Shown here piece by piece: positions 19,400 through 27,096 of a stretch of DNA of 64,000 bases; positions within the stretch are counted from its first letter, which is position 1; every line of letters starts with the position of its first letter. This DNA comes from Desertibacillus haloalkaliphilus (GTDB lineage Bacteria > Bacillota > Bacilli > Bacillales > KJ1-10-99). Both the position numbers and the translations under genes were made by a program. The notes beneath the pieces were generated by a model that was given only the letters and a program-made list of their open reading frames with translations, searched no databases and had not been told where the DNA came from. The stretch spans positions 198,190-262,189 of the forward strand of contig NZ_JAHPIV010000003.1 of NCBI RefSeq assembly GCF_019039105.1. Direction: 5' to 3'.

Positions 19400-19819
19400 A
19401 TGAAGATGATCTCAAAAAATAAATTAATGGCGATAGGCGCCGCAACTACATTATTATTTGTATCAGCTTGTTCATCAGATGATACAACAGACGCAGAGAA
19501 TAATATCGACGACCAAGAGGTAGAACAAGTTGAACAAGACAGTGAAGAGGCTGTAGACGTTAGTTCACTAGAAAGTGATGCAGATCTTACAGAGCAATTA
19601 GAGGCTGAGCCGGGAATTGAAAGTGTTATGGTTCAAGTTGAAAGTGGAAGTAATGAATCTGTGAATGTTGATATTGAAATCAACGAAGAGCAAGAACTAA
19701 GTCCTGAGGAAGTAGCAACAAAATATTCAGAAGTAATTAAAGAAGTACACCCTGACAAGAAAGTTGATATTATTGTCATCCAGGATGGAGCAATGGTAGA
19801 GCAACTGACGGTAGAATAA
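19400..19819 (+). CDS. Small acidic lipoprotein of unknown function
   Basis: About 139 aa with a lipobox (LLFVSAC, Cys followed by SSDD), so it would be lipidated and held on the outer face of the membrane. After an acidic spacer (DQEVEQVEQDSEE) a compact C-terminal domain of about 85 residues follows. I do not recognise it. The start chosen is the ATG at 19400, five bases after AAGGAG (19389-19394); an ATG at 19406 is equally possible, while the in-frame GTG at 19394 overlaps the ribosome binding site. A strong terminator follows. Confidence 0.8.
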   Translation: MKMISKNKLMAIGAATTLLFVSACSSDDTTDAENNIDDQEVEQVEQDSEEAVDVSSLESDADLTEQLEAEPGIESVMVQVESGSNESVNVDIEINEEQELSPEEVATKYSEVIKEVHPDKKVDIIVIQDGAMVEQLTVE

Positions 19820-19827
19820 ATCGTTTA

Positions 19828-19842
19828 GGGTGCCAGGCACCC
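19828..19842. repeat. GGGTGCCAGGCACCC palindromic repeat
   Basis: A copy of the GGTGCCTGGCACC-type repeat, nine bases past the lipoprotein stop and just before its terminator hairpin. Confidence 0.7.
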
Positions 19843-19847
19843 TCAGA

Positions 19848-19884
19848 AGAATCAACTACAAATCAAAGTAGTTGATTCTTTTTG
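19848..19884 (+). terminator. Terminator of the lipoprotein gene
   Basis: agaatcaactac (19848-19859) pairs perfectly with gtagttgattct (19868-19879), followed by a T-rich stretch. Confidence 0.85.
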
Positions 19885-19910
19885 CTTTTTAAGAGAGTTA
19901 CGCGTAATCG

Positions 19911-20312
19911 TCACAAACATTCACTAATAAAGCGTTGTTCATGCTTACTAAATTCAAAGTAAATCTTTCGCTTGTCGCCAACAATGGGGAGGAGTTTTGA
20001 TAGTAGCTCTTCGTCATCGATCATTGTCTTAACTTGGTATGGGTAGATTGGCTCGCGGATGCGAATTCCTTTTTGTGTTTCTAAGTCGAATATGAGGCGA
20101 TTTGTATCAAGGTCTACACCGATGTGCAAGAAATACTTGTTCGATCGTTCAAACAGTTCTTTGATGTAATCATTGATGACAAGAACATAGTCTGTGTTTT
20201 CGATGTGCGCCATCTCCTGCTCAGTTCCCACCGCTTCTCCAGCTCTACATAAGATCTCAACAGAGTAATCGCTATTTGGTTTGGTTAGCCATTTAATGTT
20301 CATATCTCTCAC
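19911..20312 (-). CDS. Hypothetical cytoplasmic protein
   Basis: A 133-aa protein without signal peptide or membrane segment; I do not recognise it. It has alternating beta/alpha character with IENTDYVLVINDYIKELF and FLHIGVDLDTNRLIFDLE. The start given is GTG; an ATG at 20303 (MNIKWLTKP) sits at a better distance from the AAAGG at 20315-20319 and may be the true one. It is divergent from the fragment at 20350. An 8-bp inverted repeat (ctctcaca 20306-20313, tgtgagag 20331-20338) straddles the start region and could be an operator. Confidence 0.65.
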   Translation of the reverse strand: MRDMNIKWLTKPNSDYSVEILCRAGEAVGTEQEMAHIENTDYVLVINDYIKELFERSNKYFLHIGVDLDTNRLIFDLETQKGIRIREPIYPYQVKTMIDDEELLSKLLPIVGDKRKIYFEFSKHEQRFISECL

Positions 20313-20349
20313 AACCTTTTGTGAATTATATGTGAGAGCAGGATGAGCT

Positions 20350-20823
20350 ATGAATGAGTTAAATGATGAAGATGGTGACCGAGTAGAAGCTGGCTATGAG
20401 TTGATCCTAGACATTAGAGGAGAAACGAATGAGACAGTGACAATTACACTAACTGAAGAAGATGTGAATCGAGGTTACGCTGAATATACGTTTAGTGAAG
20501 AGTTATTAAAGCGTCTCCTAGACGGACTCACAGTCGGTAGTGAAATTGAGATTACACCAACCATTACCAATGGTGATGAGGAAGTAAGTGGAGAAACAGT
20601 AACGATTGAGATTACCCAAGGGTTACTTAATAACTTATTAACATTGGTAGATGATTTGCTTGACGGTGGCAACGATGATTTAGCGTTGGTAACACCGGTG
20701 GTAAGCTTGCTGGATGGCACAGTTTCTGACCTTGCTTATATCTTATCTGGCAAAAAGCCGATTCGAGTTGAGTTACAAGGTGACGATGATGTAAAGGTAG
20801 AAGCTGACTATGAGCTCATTTGA
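20350..20823 (+). pseudogene. Fragment of a repetitive Ig-like surface protein
   Basis: An open frame of 157 codons with no signal peptide and no good ribosome binding site. The sequence is beta-rich and acidic (ETVTITLTEEDVNRGYAEY). Its first residues (DEDGDRVEAGYELI) resemble its last (GDDDVKVEADYELI). It thus looks like one unit of a tandem domain array plus the start of the next, cut out of a larger surface protein. The TGA stop is part of a GGGGTCTGACCCC repeat at 20821-20839, so the 3' end has been cut by that element. Expression as an intracellular protein cannot be excluded. Confidence 0.5.
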
Positions 20824-20839
20824 GGGGTCTGACCCCTCA
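20821..20839. repeat. GGGGTCTGACCCC palindromic repeat
   Basis: tgaggggtc/gacccctca supplies the stop codon of the fragment before it and is followed by AAATGGACA, the usual companion of this repeat in the window. Confidence 0.75.
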
Positions 20840-20920
20840 AATGGACATAACCCTCAATATTGTCTTCTGCACGTGGACGACGCGATGAAATCAATAAATT
20901 CAAGAGCTAAAATAGTATTG

Positions 20921-20957
20921 AGCCGATTATTTAATTAACTGTAATCGGCTTTTTTTG
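20921..20957 (+). terminator. Terminator inside the 3' end of the sigma-factor gene
   Basis: agccgatta (20921-20929) pairs with taatcggct (20942-20950), followed by seven T. It faces + strand transcripts, but its right arm and T run also encode the last residues of the minus-strand sigma factor. Confidence 0.75.
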
Positions 20958-21476
20958 GCCTTTTTTGGGGGTCTGACCCCTGTAGTGCGTGCGTAATTTT
21001 TTAAGCGCTTGCTTGCGCCAGGTGGAGACGGTGTTAATGGAGACGTCGTAGCTTGTGGCGATTTCTTTTGTTGTTTTTTCTAATAGGATTGCTTCTTCGA
21101 CCCAGAGTCGTTGCCGATCAGATAGTGATGCTGTATATGCGTCCAACCATCCCGGCTCTGAGCGCCTTACTGTTTTCTCATCGATCATGTCTTGGTTTTC
21201 ATCCTCAATTGCAAACTGATGATGTTCTTCATATCTAGTTTCCTTCGCTAAGAGTGATAGCATTTTCCCACGCACTGAAGCAATCGCAAATGTAGCAAAA
21301 GATCCTTTCTCAGGGTCGAACCGTTCGTAAGCTTCCCATAGCCCGATGAGCCCTTGCTGATAAAAATCATCATAGTTTTTATAGATATTAAGACTTTTTA
21401 TTTGCTTTTTTATAATCGGTTCATATTGCTTGGCAATGATATCAAAACGAACATCAGCAACGTTCATTTCCTTCAT
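20931..21476 (-). CDS. Sigma-70 family RNA polymerase sigma factor
   Basis: A 181-aa sigma factor with region 2 (about 27-70: YDDFYQQGLIGLWEAYERFD, then FATFAIASVRGKML) and region 4 (about 115-163: LSDRQRLWVEEAI, KEIATSYDVSINTVSTWRKQALKKLR). It lacks region 1.1 and has only a short linker, so it is an alternative sigma factor, comparable in size to other small Bacillus sigma factors. Its regulon is unknown; the many surface-protein genes nearby are candidates by proximity only. The final ~18 residues (YRGQTPKKGQKKPITVN) are encoded by a GGGGTCTGACCCC repeat and a terminator, so the native C-terminus was probably replaced. The start may be the ATG at 21467 rather than 21476. Confidence 0.85.
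   Translation of the reverse strand: MKEMNVADVRFDIIAKQYEPIIKKQIKSLNIYKNYDDFYQQGLIGLWEAYERFDPEKGSFATFAIASVRGKMLSLLAKETRYEEHHQFAIEDENQDMIDEKTVRRSEPGWLDAYTASLSDRQRLWVEEAILLEKTTKEIATSYDVSINTVSTWRKQALKKLRTHYRGQTPKKGQKKPITVN
20968..20980. repeat. GGGGTCTGACCCC repeat inside the sigma-factor gene
   Basis: The palindrome lies within codons near the 3' end of the sigma-factor gene and is read there as R-G-Q-T-P. Confidence 0.75.
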
Positions 21477-21703
21477 CCTTAGTAGACTGCGCGCCCCCTA
21501 TGAATTCCGCCGGTACCTTAAAGATACGCAGTGTACTCCTTCCTGTCACTTTATGAAAAGTAAAAAATGGACGTATTGCAAAGGTCGATTTTGAACTTTT
21601 CTGGAGAGGAACGGACAGAGGTGAATCTACATAGAATAGATCAACTACTGTTCAAATATAGTTGTATAAAGGGAGATTTCGTCACAACATGTGGGGGGAT
21701 GAG

Positions 21704-21931
21704 ATGGGTCTTTTTAAGATGATTAAGCGGTGGCAGGAGGCTATGTATAAAAGGAAGCTGGTCAAGGCGAGAGCGAAGGGGATTTGTCCAGATTGCCGTG
21801 GATTCGGGTATGACCCATTGATGTTGCAGGATCATTTCACTCTAAATGCAAAGGATTTCGATTGTGTTGGCTGTAAGGGGACTGGATCGTATACAGAATG
21901 GGCCAAGAATAATGGTCATATTAGAAAATGA
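21704..21931 (+). CDS. Small CxxCxGxG zinc-ribbon-like protein
   Basis: About 75 aa starting MGLFKMIKRWQEAMYKRK at an ATG preceded by a GGGGGG ribosome binding site (21693-21698). A longer reading from TTG at 21662 has no support. Two motifs of DnaJ zinc-finger style, CPDCRGFGY and CVGCKGTGSY, are about 30 residues apart and would bind one zinc ion. Similar small proteins occur in Bacillus genomes; their function is not known to me. There is no signal peptide. Confidence 0.8.
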   Translation: MGLFKMIKRWQEAMYKRKLVKARAKGICPDCRGFGYDPLMLQDHFTLNAKDFDCVGCKGTGSYTEWAKNNGHIRK

Positions 21932-21951
21932 AAGCGCTGCAACCCAAAATT

Positions 21952-21990
21952 AGAGTTTTCACCTTTCGTGAGGCTCTATTTTCTTTTTTT
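21952..21990 (+). terminator. Terminator of the CxxCxGxG gene
   Basis: agagttttcac pairs with gtgaggctct through wobbles, followed by TATTTTCTTTTTTT. Confidence 0.65.
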
Positions 21991-22136
21991 CTATAAAAAT
22001 ATTCTTTTTTTTGAAACCTTTTGTAGCCCTTAATCGTCTAGTACTAAGGAGATGAAAATTCAGACTACTATTCCATCTATTACCAATATTTGATATAGTA
22101 GCCTGGTAGAATTCAATTTTTGGAGGGTTTATAGAT

Positions 22137-24353
22137 ATGAAGTATAAGCGTTTTGGTTTACTTTCACTGTCAACTGCGTTGGCACTAGGAATTGCGTCAC
22201 CGACACTTGCTGCAGATGTCCAAGCTGTACAGGAGCAGCCGTCTTATGAAGTTGAAGTTGCTGCCGTCGATGTTGATATTGAGAAAGAGGATCTTATTGA
22301 ACGTCTGAACGAATTGTTTCCAGGAAAGTTTGACTTTTTAGATAATCGCGATTTTCACATGAATAATCACCATATCATTGGCTGGGAAGAAGAAGATACG
22401 ATTCGCCACTCGCTGTATTTTAACAAGCAAGTTGGTGGCAATTATATTCATGGTAATGTTGATTTTGTTGGTGAAGATCTAACTCTACAAAGCTATCACT
22501 ATCAACCTGAGGATGTAAAAGGTGCGCTGTACCCACCCGAAGTTTCGCAAGACGAGGCCAAGCAACTAGCTGAAGATTTTGTGTCTAGTGTTGCTGATGG
22601 TGAGTATGAATTAAGTGATCGTTTTGAGCCGTATGTGTCTTGGGGTAATCGTACGTTAACAGAGCCAGTACGATACAACTTTGCATTCCAACGTTTAGAA
22701 AATGGAATTCCAGTTGTTGGACAAGATCTTAACGTTACAGTATTAGGGAATGGTGAGATCACCCAATATTATGGAGGTTCTCGTCACGGACAAGATGCTG
22801 AATATGAAGCGCAAGAAAATGTGTTGGAAAAGGATGATGTCCTTTCAACGATTGAAGAGAAGCTTGATGTCGAGTTGCAATACATGCTTTATCATAGTCC
22901 GCAAAGCATGGAGCCTGAAGTACGTCTTGTCTATGTGCCATCACCGCAATTTGGTGGAATCCATGCGATTAACGGTGACTGGGAGCTAGGTCAGTCATTT
23001 GTTAGTGAACTGCCTGAAACAACAGAGCTTACATTGTTGAGTGAAGAAGAAAGAACAGTTGAAGGTGAACCGGTTACTCGTGATGATGTACGTGAATTAG
23101 CTGAGGACCTTCTAACTGTTGATGATGGTGGAGAGCTGCGTATTAACTCCATCCAAGAACAGACACGTAACGATGTTGATGTGTATGTTGTTCAATATAG
23201 CATTCAATATCAAAATTCAGGCTATGGAAGCAGTTTTGAAGTGAGCAAGGAAACAGGTGAAATTTTTAATTTCCATAATGCATCACGTTATGACCAGAAC
23301 GTGGAAGAAAACTTAGGCTACGAGGAAGCTCTTGAAGCAGCTGTTGAGGCGATCGAAACGTATGCACCATCTAAGATGCATGAGTATGCTTACCCAGTAA
23401 ATAACTTCAACGAAAATGCTGATCGTGGTATCTACCGCTTTAGTTTCCCGCAAGTGAAAGATGGAATCTTAGTAAGTGGTAGTGCATTAAATGTAAGTAT
23501 TTCAGCTGAAGATGGTTCTCTTGATTCCTTATACGTTAGCCCGTTACCAGAAGCAGACTGGCCATCTGTTGATCAAGCAGTCGATCGTGAAACAGCATTA
23601 AATGACTACTTAAATCAGCTTGATATTGATCTTTCATATGGAAACCATCCGCAATCAGATGAAAGTCATAAGTACCATTTAATTTATCGTCCAACATTCA
23701 GCGATGGCTATGAATATTATGACGCAACTGAAGGCGAGTGGGCGAAGCGTGAGCAAGATGAGCGTCCAGATGAAGAGCCACAAGTGAGTGAGCACTGGGC
23801 TGCTGATGAGCTCAATTACATGATCGATGCAGGTATCATCTCTGTAGAAGATGAAGCAGAGGTGAACCCGAATGAGGTCATTTCAAAAGGGGAAGCAATC
23901 GAAGTGATCATGAAATCACTAACGAGATTCTACCCAGAACCACCAATGCCAGATGATGAAGTACGTTCTACATTTACCAACATTGGACCAGACCATGAGC
24001 TTTATCAAGTGGTTGAACGCGCAGCACAACAAAACATTATTGACACAGATTCAAGTACATTTGCTGTTGATGAAGCATTAACGCGCGAAGAGTTAGCATA
24101 CTGGTATGTACGTGCACTAGGGCTAGAAGATGCAGCGAAACACTCTGAAATTTATAACGTGTCATTTGCTGATGCAGGTGCAATTAGCGATGAATATATC
24201 GGTTATGTGGCCCTTGCGAACGCACTAGGCGTTCTACAAGGTGACAGCCTTAACCAATTTAACGCGGCAGGTGAAGTAACGCTAGCTGAATTAGCTGTAT
24301 CAAACTTCCGCCTCGCAGAGAAAGCCAGTGAATTAGGAGTAGCGGTTTATTAA
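22137..24353 (+). CDS. YcdB/YcdC-domain protein with C-terminal SLH-like domains
   Basis: A 738-aa exported protein with signal peptide MKYKRFGLLSLSTALALGIASPTLAA. Residues about 45-510 hold YcdB/YcdC-type repeats related to M4-peptidase propeptide/PepSY domains (for example SQDEAKQLAEDFVSS, NGIPVVGQDLNVTVLGNGEI and VKDGILVSGSALNVSI). Three SLH-like domains follow from about 555 to the end; their motifs are degenerate (ISKGE, LTREE, VTLAE), and the last is weak. PepSY-like repeats often inhibit or regulate surface peptidases, so it may control a wall-associated protease; that is inference. Ribosome binding site: tggagggt. Confidence 0.85.
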   Translation: MKYKRFGLLSLSTALALGIASPTLAADVQAVQEQPSYEVEVAAVDVDIEKEDLIERLNELFPGKFDFLDNRDFHMNNHHIIGWEEEDTIRHSLYFNKQVGGNYIHGNVDFVGEDLTLQSYHYQPEDVKGALYPPEVSQDEAKQLAEDFVSSVADGEYELSDRFEPYVSWGNRTLTEPVRYNFAFQRLENGIPVVGQDLNVTVLGNGEITQYYGGSRHGQDAEYEAQENVLEKDDVLSTIEEKLDVELQYMLYHSPQSMEPEVRLVYVPSPQFGGIHAINGDWELGQSFVSELPETTELTLLSEEERTVEGEPVTRDDVRELAEDLLTVDDGGELRINSIQEQTRNDVDVYVVQYSIQYQNSGYGSSFEVSKETGEIFNFHNASRYDQNVEENLGYEEALEAAVEAIETYAPSKMHEYAYPVNNFNENADRGIYRFSFPQVKDGILVSGSALNVSISAEDGSLDSLYVSPLPEADWPSVDQAVDRETALNDYLNQLDIDLSYGNHPQSDESHKYHLIYRPTFSDGYEYYDATEGEWAKREQDERPDEEPQVSEHWAADELNYMIDAGIISVEDEAEVNPNEVISKGEAIEVIMKSLTRFYPEPPMPDDEVRSTFTNIGPDHELYQVVERAAQQNIIDTDSSTFAVDEALTREELAYWYVRALGLEDAAKHSEIYNVSFADAGAISDEYIGYVALANALGVLQGDSLNQFNAAGEVTLAELAVSNFRLAEKASELGVAVY

Positions 24354-24369
24354 AAAGGGGTCATAAAAA

Positions 24370-24382
24370 GGGGTCTGACCCC
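24370..24382. repeat. GGGGTCTGACCCC repeat
   Basis: Seventeen bases past the YcdB-SLH stop, followed by ACAAATGGACA. An incomplete copy (aaaaggggtca) directly precedes it. Confidence 0.75.
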
Positions 24383-24445
24383 ACAAATGGACATTATCAC
24401 AAAAAATGTCTATTACCAATGTACATTTTGAATAGCAGACATAGG

Positions 24446-24477
24446 AGAGCTTACCCAATGGGTAGCTCTTCTTTTTT
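24446..24477 (+). terminator. Terminator after the YcdB-SLH gene
   Basis: agagcttaccc pairs with gggtagctct with one bulged T, followed by TCTTTTTT. Confidence 0.75.
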
Positions 24478-24481
24478 AGAG

Positions 24482-24530
24482 CGGTCAGACCCTTTCATTG
24501 CACATTTGTCCATTGAAGGGGTCTGACCCC
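24482..24530. repeat. Composite GGTCAGACCC...GGGGTCTGACCCC repeat
   Basis: ggtcagacccttt, then ACATTTGTCCATTGAA, then a full ggggtctgacccc (24518-24530). The same composite order occurs at 26041-26090. Confidence 0.75.
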
Positions 24531-24619
24531 TTCAATAAACCCCTTCAACGCTATATGCTTTATAACAGGAAGATGGTACGATAACAGCAGCGAGAAAACC
24601 ATGATTGGGAGCTAATAAA

Positions 24620-25174
24620 ATGAGAAGAACCATCATTATACTTACATGTTTAACGGCAGCAGCTATTGTCATTAGCGGGCAGTGGTTTTGGAATAAACAA
24701 ATAGATGAGATGGCTGAGCGGGTGAAAGAAAGGGAAGGTAGTGAAGGTGAACCCATTTGGTCTCGAGAATCTGGGTTTGAACGGTTTGAACCTGAGAAGA
24801 CGCTCTCGGAGATTATTGAGGTACATGATCCAACATTTGCTGGCATTTTCGATGAGTATGAACAGGGTGTCAACCAGCTCTTCTTAGAAGCTGAACAAGC
24901 ATATTATCAAGAGGTCATGGTTGGAGAGTTGAGCTATGATGAACTTGTTACTTTCTATCGGCAAGAGCTGAATCAATTTGAAGACGAGATGGAAGAGTTA
25001 TTTTATTTGGCATATGGGAAATTGCAGGATGAGCTGGAGCGCTATGGATATGATCGTGGTCAAGTGATTGATTATGAATTGACATATGAACTAATTGCAG
25101 AGCAAAGTCGTTTGCAATTTGTGGCAGGGTTATTTTCGTTGGGGTCTGACCCCACAAATGGACAAAACCTTTGA
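24620..25174 (+). CDS. Membrane-anchored protein, paralogue of the next gene, C-terminus altered by a repeat
   Basis: About 184 aa. The ATG at 24620 (MRRTIIILT) has GGGAG upstream; an earlier TTG at 24605 is unlikely. One N-terminal membrane segment (about 5-22) precedes an acidic, helical extracellular domain. The stretch EVHDPTFAGIFDEYEQGVNQLFLEAEQAYYQEV (broken here by its charge pattern) to DELERYGYDRGQVIDYELTYE aligns by pattern with the C-terminal domain of the 25301 gene product. The last residues (LGSDPTNGQN) are encoded by a GGGGTCTGACCCC-AAATGGACA repeat, so the native end is lost. Function unknown. Confidence 0.7.
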   Translation: MRRTIIILTCLTAAAIVISGQWFWNKQIDEMAERVKEREGSEGEPIWSRESGFERFEPEKTLSEIIEVHDPTFAGIFDEYEQGVNQLFLEAEQAYYQEVMVGELSYDELVTFYRQELNQFEDEMEELFYLAYGKLQDELERYGYDRGQVIDYELTYELIAEQSRLQFVAGLFSLGSDPTNGQNL

Positions 25175-25187
25175 TTTTGTCCATTTG
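25141..25187. repeat. GGGGTCTGACCCC repeat with AAATGGACA inverted repeat
   Basis: ggggtctgacccc (25141-25153) is followed by a perfect 13-bp stem, caaatggacaaaa (25155-25167) with ttttgtccatttg (25175-25187). It is the most complete copy and covers the 3' end of the 24620 gene. Confidence 0.8.
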
Positions 25188-25300
25188 GAGAGGAATGAGC
25201 GGGATCATTACCAATCTTTTGCTACTGATTTTGTATTGCTTGGGTAATAAAGATCGGGTACGATTAATTTAGCCTGAGAAAATATCGAAGGAGAGTATGA

Positions 25301-26035
25301 ATGAATAAGTCTATTATCATTATAGCTGGTGTGGTTATTGTTACCACGATAGTTCTAGTTTCTGGTTTCTCAAATTTTAATAATCAAACGGTTCGGGTAG
25401 CGACGGATGCCCAAGAGATAGAAAACAATAAAGAACGAAATAAAGAGTTACTTGTAACCAATGAAGATGACGACATCCAACGTGAGGCTGACAACAGTGA
25501 GGTGGATGATGTTTCCACTGAGACTGAAGAACAGACCACAAATGGGTCTGATGTTGCCGCGGCATCATCGGAAGAAGGTAGTCAACAAAGCACGAATTCT
25601 AGCAATAACGAAAGTTCTTCACCCTCATCTACTAATAATTCATCATCTAATAGTCAAACATCAAGTAGCGATGGAAATAATGAACAAAGTCAACAAGCCA
25701 CTGAGTCAAAGAGCTTACAAGAAATTAAGAGTGAGTACTTCTTAGTATTTCAATCGATGGAACGTGAGCATACAGCAAATCTTGATCGATTGATCCAACA
25801 AGCATATCGAGATTATGTAGATAATGGTGCGGAAAACGTTAATGTTGATAAATACCGCAGTGAAGCAAGTGCACTTGAAAGTAGCGCCGATGCCAGCTTT
25901 TACGCGACGTATGAACAGTTAAAGGTTGAGTTGGGGGAACATGGTTACTCTCAAAGTGAAGCGACAGAGTTTAAGGAGACCTATGAACGAAAGAAACAAT
26001 CAAGAAGAAATGAATTGGAATCAATAGTTAATTAA
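25301..26035 (+). CDS. Membrane-anchored protein with Ser/Asn-rich linker
   Basis: A 244-aa protein with one N-terminal membrane segment or uncleaved signal (IIIIAGVVIVTTIVLVSGF). A low-complexity acidic then Ser/Asn/Gln-rich linker (about 45-140) follows. The C-terminal helical domain (about 143-244) contains SLQEIKSEYFLVFQSMERE, YEQLKVELGEHGYSQSEA and a basic end. This domain resembles that of the 24620 gene product, so the two are tandem paralogues. I do not recognise the family. Ribosome binding site: aaggagag. Confidence 0.75.
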   Translation: MNKSIIIIAGVVIVTTIVLVSGFSNFNNQTVRVATDAQEIENNKERNKELLVTNEDDDIQREADNSEVDDVSTETEEQTTNGSDVAAASSEEGSQQSTNSSNNESSSPSSTNNSSSNSQTSSSDGNNEQSQQATESKSLQEIKSEYFLVFQSMEREHTANLDRLIQQAYRDYVDNGAENVNVDKYRSEASALESSADASFYATYEQLKVELGEHGYSQSEATEFKETYERKKQSRRNELESIVN

Positions 26036-26040
26036 TATAT

Positions 26041-26090
26041 GGGGTCAGATCCCTCCATTGTACATTTGTCCATTGAAGGGGTCTGACCCC
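26041..26090. repeat. Composite GGGGTCAGATCCC...GGGGTCTGACCCC repeat
   Basis: Starts six bases after the stop of the 25301 gene. ggggtcagatccc (26041-26053), ACATTTGTCCATTGAA, then ggggtctgacccc (26078-26090). Confidence 0.75.
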
Positions 26091-26094
26091 ATAT

Positions 26095-26127
26095 AAAAAA
26101 GAGAGTAGCAGAGCTACTCTCTTTTTT
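26095..26127. terminator. Bidirectional terminator between convergent genes
   Basis: gagagtag (26101-26108) pairs with ctactctc (26114-26121), with AAAAAA before and TTTTTT after, so it works on both strands. The stop codon of the minus-strand gene (26114-26116) lies inside the stem. Confidence 0.85.
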
Positions 26128-26764
26128 GCAATTCAATTGCAAACAGTGGTCCGTCGCTTGCTGTGAAACGAAAGAGGAGATCAAAATCATGGTCAAGCTC
26201 ATACGCTAGAAGCCAATCCCCATCGTGTAAGTCTTTATCTTGAAGGTCAGGTGTACCTAATAGTTTGGTCACATCATCACTAGTTACGTCTGAGTCATAT
26301 ATGAAACGTTCAATCGCAACAACTTGGTGGCCAGCCTCAGGATGGTAAAAGTAGTTTGCATTATCATAACTTAGGTAGGGAGCGCCTCGCCATTCCCCTT
26401 CTTGAAGCGGTGGCCCCTTTTTTTCTTGAATTTTTTCAATGCTTGTCCCAATGGCGTATTTCGCAGGTGGAAGGTAGCCGTTCTTAAGTTGTTCAATAAA
26501 TGTATTGTCTAGACGATTTCCCTCTTCATCTATTTTAAGTGATCCCTCTATGTCCTTTTGTTCATTTGCTTGAGGAGGTGAATGATTCCCATCTATACTA
26601 TTGCTTTTCACCTGTAGTTCTTGCATGATATTTGCCAATGATTCTTCTGCGACATTGGTGACTGTATTTCTGTCATCTTCTATTAATAATGAGGAAACTT
26701 GATCGAAGGCTGTGAAAATAAACAGACAAACGCCGGTTAATAATACTAGTAATAGATTTTGCAT
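26114..26764 (-). CDS. Exported hypothetical protein, DUF4309-like
   Basis: 216 aa with an N-terminal signal anchor (MQNLLLVLLTGVCLFIFTAF). After a polar spacer the C-terminal ~120 residues (AIGTSIEKIQEKKGPP, YFYHPEAGHQVVAIERFIYDS, VTKLLGTPDLQD) have the layout of DUF4309/YjgB-type proteins, with two G-x-P repeats. The match is by pattern only. A strong AGGAGG ribosome binding site precedes the ATG. It is convergent with the 25301 gene and divergent from the S41 protease. Confidence 0.7.
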   Translation of the reverse strand: MQNLLLVLLTGVCLFIFTAFDQVSSLLIEDDRNTVTNVAEESLANIMQELQVKSNSIDGNHSPPQANEQKDIEGSLKIDEEGNRLDNTFIEQLKNGYLPPAKYAIGTSIEKIQEKKGPPLQEGEWRGAPYLSYDNANYFYHPEAGHQVVAIERFIYDSDVTSDDVTKLLGTPDLQDKDLHDGDWLLAYELDHDFDLLFRFTASDGPLFAIELQKRE

Positions 26765-27096
26765 GTAACGTCCTCCTTGTACCGGTCAATTATGATTCTT
26801 CCAAAGTGTAGCATGGGGTGTAGTTGAAACACTGTCGAACGGTTAGCGAATATTCCTTCTAGTTTTAGCGAAACAAAGCTAGTTACGACAGGGTCATCTA
26901 CATTTATTTTTCATTTGTTGACTGCTGACTAGAACTTGTTAACAGATAGCCAAAATCATTGGTAAAGGCTTCTAAATTGGCGTGTATCGACATCTTTTTA
27001 TAATTATTTCCTCGGAAATTGTTGAGGAGTTGTTATGGATATTGATGGTAATTTAGTGGTTCCTAATGCTAGAATAGCTATGGAGAGGGTGATGAA
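26765..27096. other. Divergent intergenic region
   Basis: About 330 nt between the DUF4309-like gene and the S41 protease gene. It should hold two divergent promoters. TAGAAT at 27070-27075 could be a -10 box, but no matching -35 box is seen. No terminator or repeat recognised. Confidence 0.4.
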
